Assembly (NCBI GenBank): GCA_035530655.1 | Contig: DATKUK010000054.1 | Span: 1 to 64,000 of the forward strand | DNA from: DATKUK01 sp035530655 | GTDB taxonomy: Bacteria > Planctomycetota > Phycisphaerae > UBA1845 > DATKUK01 | DNA: 64,000 nucleotides | Direction: 5' to 3' | Shown: in pieces, positions 17,090 to 26,329 of the stretch | Position numbering within the stretch: the stretch's first letter is position 1 | How the letters are laid out: each line of letters opens with the position of its first letter | The notes under the pieces: generated by a model | What the model saw: the letters and a program-made list of their open reading frames with translations, nothing else | Databases searched by the model: none | What the model was told of the DNA's origin: nothing | Made by a program: the position numbers and the translations under genes

Positions 17090-18340
17090 CTACACGTCGT
17101 CAAGCAGGTGACCGAGCTTCTGCTTTTTGGTCTGTAGGTAGCGCTGGTTGACCGGGTTCGGTGGGATCTGGATGGGCAACTGCTCGACGACCTCCACGCC
17201 GTAGACCTCCAGGCGGCTGATCTTCTTGGGATTGTTGGTCAGCACGCGGAGGCGCCTCAGTCCCAGGTCGCGCAGGATCTGGGCGCCGATGCCATAGTCT
17301 CGTCTGTCGACCGGCAGGCCGAGCTTCTGGTTGGCCTCGACGGTATCCAACCCGCCGTCCTGCAAAGCATAGGCGTGAAGTTTCTTGGCCAGGCCGATGC
17401 CGCGTCCCTCCTGGCGGAGATAGACGATCGCCCCCTTACCCGTGTCGGCGATGAGTCGCATGGCTGTCTGGAGCTGATCGCCGCACTCGCAGCGAAGCGA
17501 GCCGAAGATATCCCCCGTCAGACACTCCGAATGCACGCGGACGAGCACGGGCTCGTCGTGTTGAATCGGTTTGTCGTTTGCGTCACGCTCGCCCACGCCG
17601 CCGCAGCACAGCGCGAGGTGCGGCTCGCGATCGACCAGCGATTGGTAAGCGATGAGTGTGAACTCGCCGTAGCGCGTCGGCATCGTGATGGTTTCGATGC
17701 GCTCCACCAGCGTCTCACTGCGCAGGCGGTGCTCGACCAGATCGGCCACGGTACACATTTGCAGGTTGTGCTGGCGGCAGAACTTCACCAGGTCGGGCAC
17801 GCGGGCCATGGTGCCGTCTTCGTTCATAATCTCGATGAGTACAGCGGCAGGCTTGAGCCCCGCGAGTCGCGCTAAGTCCACGGAACCTTCGGTCTGTCCG
17901 GCCCGCACCAGCACGCCGCCTTCCATCGCCTGAAGCGGGCTGATGTGACCGGGGCGGACCAGGTCGGTGGGTTGGGCGTCATCGGCTGTGGCGGCTTGGA
18001 TGGTTGCGGCGCGGTCGGCGGCGGAGACGCCCGTCGTCACGCCGAACCGCGGATGGGCATCGACGGTGACCATGAAGGCCGTCCCCAGCGGGGCGGTGTT
18101 GTCGGCCGTTTGCGGGTGAAGGTTGAGTTGCCGGCAGCGCTGCTGGGCCAGCGGCATGCACAGCACGCCCCGACCGTACTTCAGCATGAAGTTGATGATG
18201 GCGGGCGTGACCTTCTCAGCCGCACAGACCAGATCGCCCTCGTTCTCGCGCGACTCATCATCGACCAGGACGATAAGCCTGCCGGCCCGCAGATCGTCCA
18301 GGGCCTGGGCAATGGGGCAAAAAACGTTTCCGTCATTCAC
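17090..18340 (-). CDS. ribBA: Bifunctional DHBP synthase / GTP cyclohydrolase II
   Basis: RibBA supplies both precursors of riboflavin: the RibB half makes 3,4-dihydroxy-2-butanone 4-phosphate from ribulose 5-phosphate, and the RibA half opens GTP. In the 416-residue product, residues 1-205 carry the RibB signature DDESRENEGDLVCAAEK and GVTTGVSAADRAAT with RPGHISPLQAMEGGVL. Residues 206-416 carry RibA with the zinc site HSECLTGDIFGSLRCECG and YLRQEGRGIGLAKKLHAY, then GIGAQILRDLGLRRLRVLTN. Length and order are typical. Its ATG overlaps the pgsA stop codon (ATGA), so it is translated from the pgsA transcript. No FMN riboswitch is visible upstream. Confidence 0.96.
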   Translation of the reverse strand: MNDGNVFCPIAQALDDLRAGRLIVLVDDESRENEGDLVCAAEKVTPAIINFMLKYGRGVLCMPLAQQRCRQLNLHPQTADNTAPLGTAFMVTVDAHPRFGVTTGVSAADRAATIQAATADDAQPTDLVRPGHISPLQAMEGGVLVRAGQTEGSVDLARLAGLKPAAVLIEIMNEDGTMARVPDLVKFCRQHNLQMCTVADLVEHRLRSETLVERIETITMPTRYGEFTLIAYQSLVDREPHLALCCGGVGERDANDKPIQHDEPVLVRVHSECLTGDIFGSLRCECGDQLQTAMRLIADTGKGAIVYLRQEGRGIGLAKKLHAYALQDGGLDTVEANQKLGLPVDRRDYGIGAQILRDLGLRRLRVLTNNPKKISRLEVYGVEVVEQLPIQIPPNPVNQRYLQTKKQKLGHLLDDV

Positions 18341-18942
18341 GCCTTTTCACCTCGCTGTGGGCCGTTCTCGGCCGCCGCAACGAATCGCATGCCCACGACG
18401 CAATACTCGGCCGCCGAGATCGCCGCCAGCGCCGTCACCAGCCACCACAGCAGGTCGGGGACGTATCGCAGCGGCCCGGGCAGGTTCGGCCAGAGCAGTA
18501 TCGACACCACCATGGAGAACTGCAAGACGGTGCAGATTTTACCCGACGGCCGGGGCTGTAAACACATGCGCCCGGTGGCCAGGTAGATCAGCACGAATCC
18601 CAGGACGACTACAACCTCCTTGCCGACGACGGCCACCACGACCCAGTTGGGCACAATTTTGCCGGGCACCGAAGCGCTGTCGGTCGCCAGCGTGACGACC
18701 GCACAAAGGATCAGGAGCTTGTCGGCTACCGGGTCGAGGAACTTGCCCAACGCTGTATGGGCATTGAGTCGCCGAGCCAGAAACCCGTCCAGCGCGTCGG
18801 AGACGGCCATCACGGCGAACACCGCCAGCCCGACCCAGCGAGCCGCCCACCATTGCTGCACGTTCAGCAGGCATACCAGGAACGGGCCAATCAGCAGTAT
18901 TCTGACCAGGGTGACCCAGGTCGGCCACGATACGCGAGTCAT
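18337..18942 (-). CDS. pgsA: CDP-diacylglycerol-glycerol-3-phosphate 3-phosphatidyltransferase
   Basis: PgsA makes phosphatidylglycerol phosphate in the inner membrane. The CDP-alcohol phosphotransferase signature is complete: SDALDGFLARRLNAHTALGK continuing to FLDPVADK, with all the conserved Asp, Gly and Arg residues at the right spacing. The product has about five hydrophobic helices (TLVRILLIGPFLVCLL; WVGLAVFAVMAV; WVVVAVVGKEVVVVLGFVLI; a WWLVTALAAISAAEY segment). The start ATG at 18942 gives 201 residues; a TTG at 18972 would add ten. No strong ribosome binding site distinguishes them. It overlaps ribBA by 4 bases. Other CDP-alcohol transferases share the motif, so the glycerol-phosphate acceptor is the likeliest, not the only, reading. 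Confidence 0.88.
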   Translation of the reverse strand: MTRVSWPTWVTLVRILLIGPFLVCLLNVQQWWAARWVGLAVFAVMAVSDALDGFLARRLNAHTALGKFLDPVADKLLILCAVVTLATDSASVPGKIVPNWVVVAVVGKEVVVVLGFVLIYLATGRMCLQPRPSGKICTVLQFSMVVSILLWPNLPGPLRYVPDLLWWLVTALAAISAAEYCVVGMRFVAAAENGPQRGEKA

Positions 18943-19149
18943 GCGAGCACCAGCCCGGCGAGCCCCTGACAATCCGGCAGATTATACCACGCGACCCGGG
19001 TCGGGGCCAACGCGCGACCCGTACTCGAGTTGTTCGCAAATGGCCGCGGCGTCGGGGAGCTGACCATCCAATCGTGGGACGGGCGGCGGAGACTTGGAAC
19101 TGGACCGCGCGCACGCGCAGAGCTTAGAATCGGCGAGATAGCATCGCGC

Positions 19150-20388
19150 ATGTGGCGGGTGGGAGGACGCACGTCGGTGACTCGACGGTTCGTCAGTCCG
19201 ATTGGCTTGCTGGCTGTCAAGAAGCAACTGCGTGTTGCGGGGCTGATGTCCGGCACGTCGGCCGACGGGGTGGATGTGGCGATCGTCGATATCGCCGGTC
19301 GCGCGGTCGACGTGCTGGCGTTCGACACCTTCGGCTACACGCCGGCGCTGCGACGCAGGCTGTTCGAGCTGTTCGACTCGGGGCGAACTACAACCGTCGA
19401 TCTGGCGAGGCTGAACGTGGCGGTGGGCGAGGCGTTTGCGTCGGCGCTGATCGAACTGGCTGGGCGCAGCGGGATCGACATGCGCTCGGTCGACCTGATC
19501 GGTTCGCACGGCCAGACGGTTTGCCACGATCCAGTGGGCGGCCGAATCGGCCGGTGCAAGGCCCGTTCGACGCTACAGATCGGCGAGCCATGCGTCATTG
19601 CCGAGCGGACGGGTATTACGACGGTGGCCGATTTTCGCCCGCGAGATGTCGCGGCTGGCGGCCAGGGCGCGCCGCTGGTGCCATATGCCGACTATGTGCT
19701 GTTGGCCGATCGCCGGCTGAATCGTGCGATTCAGAACATCGGCGGCATCGCCAATGTGACGTTTCTGCCTGCCGGCGGCGGTATGGGCTCTGTGATCGCC
19801 TTTGACACCGGTCCGGGCAACATGGTCATCGACCAGGTGGTTGGCCGCATGAGCCGCGGACGCCGGCGCTATGACGCCGACGGCAGGATGGCTGCGGCTG
19901 GGAAGGTTGACGACAAACTGCTCGCAGAACTGATGGCCCACCCGTTCCTACGCAGAGGGCCGCCCAAATCAGCCGGTCGCGAGCAGTTCGGGGCGGGGTT
20001 TGTAGAGCGCATGTGCAGTCGGGCCCAACGGCGAGCGATGGCGGGGGCCGACGTGGTGGCTACCGCTACGGCGTTTACGGCATGCAGCATCGCCGACGCA
20101 TACCGGCGATTCCTGCCGGTGCGGATCGATCAGGTGATCTTGTGCGGCGGTGGAGCGCGGAACAGGACGTTGGTCGAGATGTTGCGACGCCGGCTCGATC
20201 CGGTCGAGGTCATGCTGACGGACGACTTTGGCATCAGCGCCGACGCCAAAGAGGCCGTTTCGTTCGCCATTCTGGCGCGGGAGACCATTTGCGGCGTGCC
20301 AGCCAACGTTCCATCGGCGACCGGTGCCGACGGGCCGGTGATTCTGGGCAAGATTATCCCGGGGAAGGTAGCGGCGGCTAGACGATGA
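19150..20388 (+). CDS. anmK: Anhydro-N-acetylmuramic acid kinase
   Basis: AnmK phosphorylates 1,6-anhydro-MurNAc, released from peptidoglycan during turnover, to MurNAc-6-phosphate, which MurQ then cleaves. The product contains VAGLMSGTSADGVDVAIVDI, LIGSHGQTVCHDP, TVADFRPRDVAAGGQGAPLV, QNIGGIANVTF and FDTGPGNMVIDQVV, all AnmK hallmarks. Family members usually begin just before the GLMSGTS motif, so the ~25 residues from the ATG at 19150 may include non-native sequence; GTG or TTG starts nearer the motif are possible. It overlaps murQ as ATGA, confirming a recycling operon. This is genetic evidence for peptidoglycan turnover in this organism. Confidence 0.92.
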   Translation: MWRVGGRTSVTRRFVSPIGLLAVKKQLRVAGLMSGTSADGVDVAIVDIAGRAVDVLAFDTFGYTPALRRRLFELFDSGRTTTVDLARLNVAVGEAFASALIELAGRSGIDMRSVDLIGSHGQTVCHDPVGGRIGRCKARSTLQIGEPCVIAERTGITTVADFRPRDVAAGGQGAPLVPYADYVLLADRRLNRAIQNIGGIANVTFLPAGGGMGSVIAFDTGPGNMVIDQVVGRMSRGRRRYDADGRMAAAGKVDDKLLAELMAHPFLRRGPPKSAGREQFGAGFVERMCSRAQRRAMAGADVVATATAFTACSIADAYRRFLPVRIDQVILCGGGARNRTLVEMLRRRLDPVEVMLTDDFGISADAKEAVSFAILARETICGVPANVPSATGADGPVILGKIIPGKVAAARR

Positions 20389-21284
20389 AAGATCGATCGC
20401 GACTCACCACTGAGAAACGCAACGCCCGAACGCGCAACGTCGACCGGCGTTCGACGCTGGAGATCGTCGACGTGATCAACGCGGAGGACCGGCGCGTGGC
20501 GCCGGCCGTGGCCAGACAGCGGAGGCAGATTGCCGCCGCCGTCGAGCTGATCGTCGAGTCGCTTGGCGAGGGCGGACGGCTGTTCTATGTGGGCGCGGGC
20601 ACAAGCGGGCGACTTGGCGTATTGGACGCCTCGGAATGCCCGCCCACGTTTGGCGTGCCACCCTCGATGGTGCAGGGGATCATCGCAGGTGGGCGGCGGG
20701 CGCTGGTGCGTTCAGCCGAGGGGGCCGAGGACCGGCCCGCTGACGGTGCGGCGGCGTTGCGAAAGCGGCACGTCAAGCCAATCGATGCGGTGGTCGGCAT
20801 CGCGGCGTGTGGGGTCACACCGTTCGTCCGCGGCGCGATCGCCCACGCACGCAAGATCGGCGCGCGGACGGTTTTTCTTACTTGTGCGCCGGAGGGTACG
20901 GAAGGCGTCAAAGCCGACGTGATCATCAATCCCGTCGTCGGGCCGGAGGTGGTGACCGGCTCGACGCGGATGAAGGCCGGTACCGCCACCAAGCTGGTGC
21001 TCAACACGCTCACCACTGCGGCGATGATCAAGTTGGGCAAGGTGTACGGCAATCTGATGGTCGATCTGAACGCCACCAACGCCAAGCTGCGCGACCGCGC
21101 CGAACGCATCGTCATGGCCGTGACCGAGCTGTCGCGTCCGCAGGCCCGCAGGCTGCTGACTCGCGCTCGGTGGCGGAGCAAGACGGCTATCCTGATGCAC
21201 CTTGCGGGGCTGGACTTCGACGGGGCCCGGCGGCGTCTGAAGCGATCGAACGACTCGCTGCGCAGGGCTTTGGCCGACGATTAG
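20385..21284 (+). CDS. murQ: N-acetylmuramic acid 6-phosphate etherase
   Basis: MurQ removes D-lactate from MurNAc-6-phosphate to give GlcNAc-6-phosphate. The 299-residue product has the SIS-domain sugar-phosphate site RLFYVGAGTSGRLGVLDASE, with the catalytic-type Glu in DASECPPTFG, then GIAACGVTPFVRGAIAHA, and the family signature GPEVVTGSTRMKAGTATKLV with LNTLTTAAMIKLGKVYGN. Length is typical. The N-terminal ~20 residues are basic. It starts inside the anmK stop codon and is followed 4 bases later by a symporter gene, so the three are one transcript. Confidence 0.96.
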   Translation: MKDRSRLTTEKRNARTRNVDRRSTLEIVDVINAEDRRVAPAVARQRRQIAAAVELIVESLGEGGRLFYVGAGTSGRLGVLDASECPPTFGVPPSMVQGIIAGGRRALVRSAEGAEDRPADGAAALRKRHVKPIDAVVGIAACGVTPFVRGAIAHARKIGARTVFLTCAPEGTEGVKADVIINPVVGPEVVTGSTRMKAGTATKLVLNTLTTAAMIKLGKVYGNLMVDLNATNAKLRDRAERIVMAVTELSRPQARRLLTRARWRSKTAILMHLAGLDFDGARRRLKRSNDSLRRALADD

Positions 21285-21288
21285 CGAT

Positions 21289-23061
21289 ATGGACGTTCTA
21301 CGCCCGGTCGACTGGGTCATCATTGCCGCCTATCTGCTCTTTGCATTGGTGGTGGGTGTTGCGCTGGCGCGGCGAGCGGGGCGGAGCACCAGCGAATTCT
21401 TCATCTCCGGGCGGAACCTGCCGTGGTGGCTGGCAGGCACGTCGATGGTGGCCACCTCGTTCGCATCCGATACGCCGTTGGTAGTCACCGGCTGGGTCCG
21501 ACACGGTGGGGTGAGCGAGAACTGGCTATGGTGGTCGTTCGCCGTCGGTCACATGCTCACCGTGTTCCTGCTGGCGCGGCTATGGCGCCGGGCCGAGGTC
21601 GTCACCGACGTGGAGCTGACCGAGCTTCGTTACTCGGGCCGACCGGCGGCGGTATTGCGGGCGTTTCGCGCAGCCTACCTGGCGCTTCCGATTAATTGCA
21701 TCGCCATGGCCTGGGTCATGGTGGCGATGGTCAAGCTGCTGGGCGTGCTGTTCGGCGTGCATCCGGTGGCGGCGGTGGTGGTCTGTGTCGTGCTGGCGAC
21801 AACATACTCGGTCCTGTCGGGGTTCTGGGGAGTGGTGGTGACCGACCTGGTGCAGTTTGTCATTGCGATGGCCGGCTCGGTCGGTTTGTGTGTGCTCGTG
21901 GTCCGCAGCCTGGGTGGAGTAGCGGCGATCAGCGAGCAGGCGGAGGCAGTCAGTCCCCTGGGCAATCGGCTGTTGGATTTCTTCCCTGATGCCGGCATGT
22001 CGGGCGCAGGCGGCGGGCAGGACTTCTGGTCCGGGCCGGCGTTTGCGTTCCTGATGTTTGTGGCCGTGCAGTGGTGGGCCAACAAGAACGCCGACGGCGG
22101 TGGGGTGATGGTCCAGCGGATGTCGTCGGCCAAGAACGAGCAGCACTCGCTGCTGGCCATGCTGTGGTTCAGTGTGGCGCATTACGCTGTGCGTCCCTGG
22201 CCGTGGATCCTGGTGGCGGTGGCATCGGTCGCGGTGTTTCCCGATCTGCCCGACGGGGAGGCGGCCTATCCTGCGATGATCAAGAAGTTCCTTCCGCCGG
22301 GCCTGATGGGCCTGATGCTTACCTCGTTTCTGGCGGCGTTCATGTCGACGATCGACACGCACTCGAACCTGTCGGCCTCGTACATCGTCAACGATGTGTA
22401 TGCGCGGTTCATCCGGCCGAAAAGCAGCCAGCGCCATTTTGTGTGGGTTTCGCGGGCGGCGTCGGTAGGTTTCATGCTGGTCAGCTCGGTGATCGCCTTG
22501 CGAGCCGATTCGATATCGGCGTTGTTCAAGTTTATGCTGGCGTTCAGTTCGGGCGTGGGGAGTGTCTACATCCTGCGGTGGTTCTGGTGGCGCATCAACG
22601 CGTGGTCTGAGATTTCGGCGATGGTGGTATCGTCGGTGATCGCCAGCGCGTTGTACGTCAAAGGCGGCCTGGGCTACGCGCCGGTGCTGGCCATCACCGT
22701 GGCCGGGTCGACGGCCATTTGGCTGGTGGTGACATTCGCGACGGCGCCCGTCTCGCGTGACCGACTGGTAGCGTTCTACCGGAAGGTGCGGCCCTACGGT
22801 GCGTGGGGCCCCGTGGCGCGGGAGGCGGGTGTTGCGCCCGTGCTCGGTCTTGGCCGGCAGTTAGTCAATTGGCTGGCCGGCACGGTGATGGTGCTGGGCC
22901 TGACCCTGTCGGTCGGCAAGTTTTTGCTGGGGGCGCCATGGTCGGGCGCCCTGTATCTGGTGGCCGCGGTCGTCGGATTCGTGATCATCCGACCGAGTAT
23001 CGCGGGAGGGCAGCCGCGTGGTGCCCGGCGCAGCCAGCCGAGAGCAGGAATGTCCACATAG
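21289..23061 (+). CDS. Sodium:solute symporter family transporter
   Basis: A 590-residue inner-membrane protein with about 13 hydrophobic helices. It opens with VDWVIIAAYLLFALVVGVAL and then has the SSS signature FFISGRNLPWWLAGTSMVAT with SFASDTPLVVTGWV. Later segments such as GLMLTSFLAAFMSTIDTHSN also fit this family, where Ser/Thr residues help bind sodium. Its place directly after anmK and murQ and before an AGE-family epimerase suggests it imports an amino sugar or muropeptide-derived sugar, a role filled by the MurP PTS protein in E. coli. That assignment is inference from context; SSS substrates cannot be read from sequence. Confidence 0.88.
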   Translation: MDVLRPVDWVIIAAYLLFALVVGVALARRAGRSTSEFFISGRNLPWWLAGTSMVATSFASDTPLVVTGWVRHGGVSENWLWWSFAVGHMLTVFLLARLWRRAEVVTDVELTELRYSGRPAAVLRAFRAAYLALPINCIAMAWVMVAMVKLLGVLFGVHPVAAVVVCVVLATTYSVLSGFWGVVVTDLVQFVIAMAGSVGLCVLVVRSLGGVAAISEQAEAVSPLGNRLLDFFPDAGMSGAGGGQDFWSGPAFAFLMFVAVQWWANKNADGGGVMVQRMSSAKNEQHSLLAMLWFSVAHYAVRPWPWILVAVASVAVFPDLPDGEAAYPAMIKKFLPPGLMGLMLTSFLAAFMSTIDTHSNLSASYIVNDVYARFIRPKSSQRHFVWVSRAASVGFMLVSSVIALRADSISALFKFMLAFSSGVGSVYILRWFWWRINAWSEISAMVVSSVIASALYVKGGLGYAPVLAITVAGSTAIWLVVTFATAPVSRDRLVAFYRKVRPYGAWGPVAREAGVAPVLGLGRQLVNWLAGTVMVLGLTLSVGKFLLGAPWSGALYLVAAVVGFVIIRPSIAGGQPRGARRSQPRAGMST

Positions 23062-23224
23062 TGGGTAGGGACGTGTCGCAGGCTGTGTTCGGCCTGACGG
23101 CCCGCCATGTCGACCGAGCAGGTCGACAGGCCAACGAACAGCGGGCGAGACCTTCGCCAAGCCAGAGAGTGTCTTTACGCGGGGTGCCCGCCGAGTAAGA
23201 ATGCACGCGACGAAGGAGCAGGGC

Positions 23225-24400
23225 ATGCCCGAAGAGTGGTATTTCGACGCGGAGGTGTGGCGGCGGCACCTGGTCGACGAGGTGCTGCAACACTGGCTTG
23301 CGCGGGCCGTCGATCGAGAGCACGGCGGATACGTCTGCGAGTTCGACCGCGAGTGGGATCTGGTCGGTCCGGGTTTCAAGACGCTGGTCTCGCAGTCGCG
23401 TCTGATCTACAACTTCTGTGTGGGGTTCCGTCGCACCGGACGCGCCGAGTTCCGCGAAGCGGCCGAACACGGCGTGACATTCCTGGTGGAACATTTTGCC
23501 GATCGCGCCGACGGCGGCTGGATGTGGCAGTGCCGGCGCGACGGCTCGATCGACGACGCCGCGAAGGTCACCTACGGCCACGCATTCGTGATCTTCGCCC
23601 TGGCGGAATACGCATGCACCTTCGGTCGGTCGGATGCGGCCGACACGGCCTGCCAGACGGTTGAGGACTTGCAGCAGCACATGCAGGACGGTGCGGTGTG
23701 GGGTTTCTGGACACGGTCGACGCGCGACTGGCGTCCGGAGACGGAGCGCCGCAGCCAGAATCCGCACATGCACTTGCTCGAGGCTTTGCTGAGTTTGTAT
23801 CGGGCTACGGAGGATACTCATATTCTGGGTCTGGCCGAGGGCATCTGCCGCTTCGCCCGCGACCGCTTCGTTCATCCTGAGTGTGGCTGTTTGGAGGAAC
23901 TGTTTGCCACCGACTGGTCGCGTCTGCCGGACAACCAGGCTGCTCCCATCGAGGTGGGGCATCAGTTTGAGTGGGCGTGGTTGCTGAGTCGGGCGGCCGA
24001 TCTGGGGGCCGATCCGTGCTTTCGCGAGCTTGCCCGGCGGTTGCTGGCCTGGGGCGTGGAATGCGGATGGGACAGCCAGCGGGGCGGCGTGTTTAACCAG
24101 TGCGATCGACACGGGCGGCCGTTGCAGACCGACAAGACCTACTGGGTTCAGAGCGAGGCCCTACGGGCGATGCTCTACGCGTCACGTCGCGGCGAGCAAC
24201 TTGACCCTCGCGTGTTGAAGACGACGGCGGACTTCGTGTGGCAACATTGCGTCGATCACCAACATGGAGGGTGGTTCGGCACGGTGGATCGACGGGGCTC
24301 GCCTGTCAATGCCGACAAGGGCAGCCTGTGGAAGCTGGACTACCACGTTGTCAGTCTCTGCGACGAGGCCATCAGGCTGGTGGAAGACGAGGCAGGATAG
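23225..24400 (+). CDS. N-acylglucosamine 2-epimerase (AGE) family protein
   Basis: AGE-family enzymes are (alpha/alpha)6 barrels that epimerise or isomerise sugars such as GlcNAc/ManNAc, mannose/glucose or cellobiose. The 391-residue product has the typical opening WRRHLVDEVLQHWLARAVD with HGGYVCEFDR, the SQSRLIYNFCVGFRRTG helix, KVTYGHAFVIFALAEYA, NPHMHLLEALLSLY, EVGHQFEWAWLLSRA and the closing KGSLWKLDYHVVSLCDE; the two histidines used in catalysis are likely those in the HQFEW and KLDYHV segments. The ATG at 23225 is used because AAGGAG lies 6 bases upstream. It is the last gene of the anmK-murQ-symporter group, after a 163-base gap. Confidence 0.88.
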   Translation: MPEEWYFDAEVWRRHLVDEVLQHWLARAVDREHGGYVCEFDREWDLVGPGFKTLVSQSRLIYNFCVGFRRTGRAEFREAAEHGVTFLVEHFADRADGGWMWQCRRDGSIDDAAKVTYGHAFVIFALAEYACTFGRSDAADTACQTVEDLQQHMQDGAVWGFWTRSTRDWRPETERRSQNPHMHLLEALLSLYRATEDTHILGLAEGICRFARDRFVHPECGCLEELFATDWSRLPDNQAAPIEVGHQFEWAWLLSRAADLGADPCFRELARRLLAWGVECGWDSQRGGVFNQCDRHGRPLQTDKTYWVQSEALRAMLYASRRGEQLDPRVLKTTADFVWQHCVDHQHGGWFGTVDRRGSPVNADKGSLWKLDYHVVSLCDEAIRLVEDEAG

Positions 24401-24428
24401 CCGCCACGACCCGGCACAACCGTTTACC

Positions 24429-25181
24429 ATGGCCGCCATCACCGACGAGGCAATCTGTCTGCGACGGCTGGATTACAGCGAGACTTCGCAGGTGCTGGTC
24501 GTTCTCACACGGCATCACGGCAAGCAGCGGCTCATTGCCAAGGGGATCAAGCGTGCAAGCAAGGGCCAGACCCCGGTCGGTGTCGATCTGCTGGAGTGCG
24601 GGCAGGCGACGTTCGTGCCCCGGTCGGCTGGTAGCGAGGCCCTGGTCCCGCTGACCGAGTGGAAGCAGCAGGACCACTTCGGCGGGATGCGGATCGAGCT
24701 GTCGCGAATATACGCGGCTCAGTACGCGGCCGAGATCACGAACCTTCTGACCGAGGAAGGCGATCCGCACCCGGCGGTGTTCGACGCGCTGATCGAACTG
24801 TTGGGGCATCTGTCCGGCGAGGCCGCGGCGCCTGTGCAGGCTTTGGTGCGGTTTCAGGTGCACCTGCTGCGTGAGGCGGGCCTCGTGCCGCAGCTCGACC
24901 GTTGCGTGTCGTGTGGTTGCCCCGTTTCCGGGCGCCACGGCGTCTTCGTCAGTGCCTGGGAGGGAGGCGTGCTGTGCGGCGATTGCGAAGGCCCTTGTGT
25001 CGAGAAGTTCCGCACCAATCCGGCGGCGTTGCAGGCTGTAATGTTGCCTCTGGAGGCCCCCGGCGCCGCTGCGGGTCAGGCGTTTGACTTGCTGGACTAC
25101 TACATTACCGAAGCGACGGGGCGGCGGCCCAGGCTCTCGGAGCTTTTCCGGCGAGCATCCACCTCGGCGCGGTCCCATTGA
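24429..25181 (+). CDS. recO: DNA repair protein RecO
   Basis: RecO helps load RecA on SSB-coated single-stranded DNA with RecR. The 250-residue product has the N-terminal OB-fold start ITDEAICLRRLDYSETSQVL with VVLTRHHGKQRLIAKGIKR, then LLECGQATFVPR, a helical middle (RFQVHLLREAGLVPQLDRC) and a four-cysteine zinc site (CVSCG and CGDC, about 60 residues later). The C-terminal part (FDLLDYYITEATGRRPRLS) is also typical. The ATG at 24429 places the OB fold at residue 4. It follows the epimerase gene by 28 bases and precedes the BamD-like gene. Confidence 0.92.
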   Translation: MAAITDEAICLRRLDYSETSQVLVVLTRHHGKQRLIAKGIKRASKGQTPVGVDLLECGQATFVPRSAGSEALVPLTEWKQQDHFGGMRIELSRIYAAQYAAEITNLLTEEGDPHPAVFDALIELLGHLSGEAAAPVQALVRFQVHLLREAGLVPQLDRCVSCGCPVSGRHGVFVSAWEGGVLCGDCEGPCVEKFRTNPAALQAVMLPLEAPGAAAGQAFDLLDYYITEATGRRPRLSELFRRASTSARSH

Positions 25182-25276
25182 ATGCGTTGTCGGTGCCGGC
25201 CGCGCCCTGTATAATGCCGGCCGTTTCGTGTGATGGGCATGTCGAGTCGATCGGGTCCGATGGATTGGACGTTTCG

Positions 25277-26329
25277 ATGAAACGAATGCAAAGCGCTGCG
25301 GCAGCAATGATTGTCCTGGGCGTCTGGGCGATTCCGACCATGTCGGCCGAGGTCAATCCCGCCAGGTACCCCGAGCGGCTGACGTTCGATCCGCAGACGG
25401 GTGAATGGGTGCAGGTGGCTTCGCCGGTGCCGGGCACCGAGGACGGCGATCTGGAGCTCGCGCGGGCCATGCTGGCCCGGGGCAAAGCCGAGAAGGCAAG
25501 CAAGCAGCTCAAGAAGTGGCTGGAAATGTATCCCGACTCGCCCCGCTACCCGGAGGGCCTGTTCTATCTGGCCGATGCCGATTTCCAGCGAGGCAACTAT
25601 TACAAGGCGTACGAGCGTTACGAGGAATTGATGGATTCGTACGCCGGCAGCGATCTGGTGGAGCGGGCCCTGCGGCGCGAGATGGCCATCGCAGCCAAGT
25701 TCCTGGCCGGCACGCGACGCAAAGTACTGGGGGTCCGGATGCTGCCGGCCGCCGAGGAGGGGCTGGACATCCTGGACAACATCGCGGTGCATCGCGCCGC
25801 CGGCACGTCGCTGGCGGCCGAGGCCCTCGAGATGCGGGCCGACTATTTCTATCAGCAGGGCGAGTTCGCCGACGCCGAGCGCGAGTACGCCCGTCTGGCG
25901 AGGGAATTCCCCAGCGGCGCCGAGGCGCCTGTGGCGATGCTTCGCAGCGCCCAGTCGGCGATGGCGTCATTCGCGGGTGTGGAGTTTGACGACGCGCCCC
26001 TCATCGAGGCCGAGATACGGTTTCAGGAGGTCCTGAGGCGTTTTCCGAAGCTGGCCGAGCAGGAGCAGGTGCCGCAGATACTCGAACAGATACGAGACAC
26101 GCGGGCGGAGAAGGAGTATCGCGTCGCCCGATGGTATGAGAAGACCAATCGCTACCGCGCCGCCGGGTTCTACTATCAGAGCGTGGCGCGGTACTGGCCG
26201 GACACGCACTGGGCGGGCCTGGCTCAGGAGGCGGGCGCCAGGCTGCCGGTCGAAGAAGAGGCGCCGACCGAAGGTTCCGGCGAGATCCCGCAGGCCCCGA
26301 CGATTCCGCTGGGCCTACCTGTGCAATGA
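25277..26329 (+). CDS. BamD/YfiO-like TPR protein
   Basis: A 350-residue exported protein made largely of tetratricopeptide-like helix pairs. The signal peptide (MQSAAAAMIVLGVWAIPTMS) ends near residue 24. TPR units are visible at ARAMLARGKAEKASKQLKKW, GLFYLADADFQRGNYYKAYE, RADYFYQQGEFADAEREYAR and VARWYEKTNRYRAAGFYYQS. This arrangement is that of BamD (YfiO), the lipoprotein that helps fold outer-membrane beta-barrels, but no lipobox cysteine is present. Its stop overlaps the next gene, an LptE-like lipoprotein, so both probably serve outer-membrane assembly. Other TPR envelope proteins, such as CpoB, are possible. Confidence 0.78.
   Translation: MKRMQSAAAAMIVLGVWAIPTMSAEVNPARYPERLTFDPQTGEWVQVASPVPGTEDGDLELARAMLARGKAEKASKQLKKWLEMYPDSPRYPEGLFYLADADFQRGNYYKAYERYEELMDSYAGSDLVERALRREMAIAAKFLAGTRRKVLGVRMLPAAEEGLDILDNIAVHRAAGTSLAAEALEMRADYFYQQGEFADAEREYARLAREFPSGAEAPVAMLRSAQSAMASFAGVEFDDAPLIEAEIRFQEVLRRFPKLAEQEQVPQILEQIRDTRAEKEYRVARWYEKTNRYRAAGFYYQSVARYWPDTHWAGLAQEAGARLPVEEEAPTEGSGEIPQAPTIPLGLPVQ

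Noticed and set aside
18341..18942. FMN riboswitch controlling ribBA
   Set aside because: The sequence before ribBA is the pgsA coding region, with no RFN-like conserved blocks.
22985..24112. 375-codon minus-strand frame
   Set aside because: Antisense to the symporter end and the AGE-family gene; no recognisable protein.
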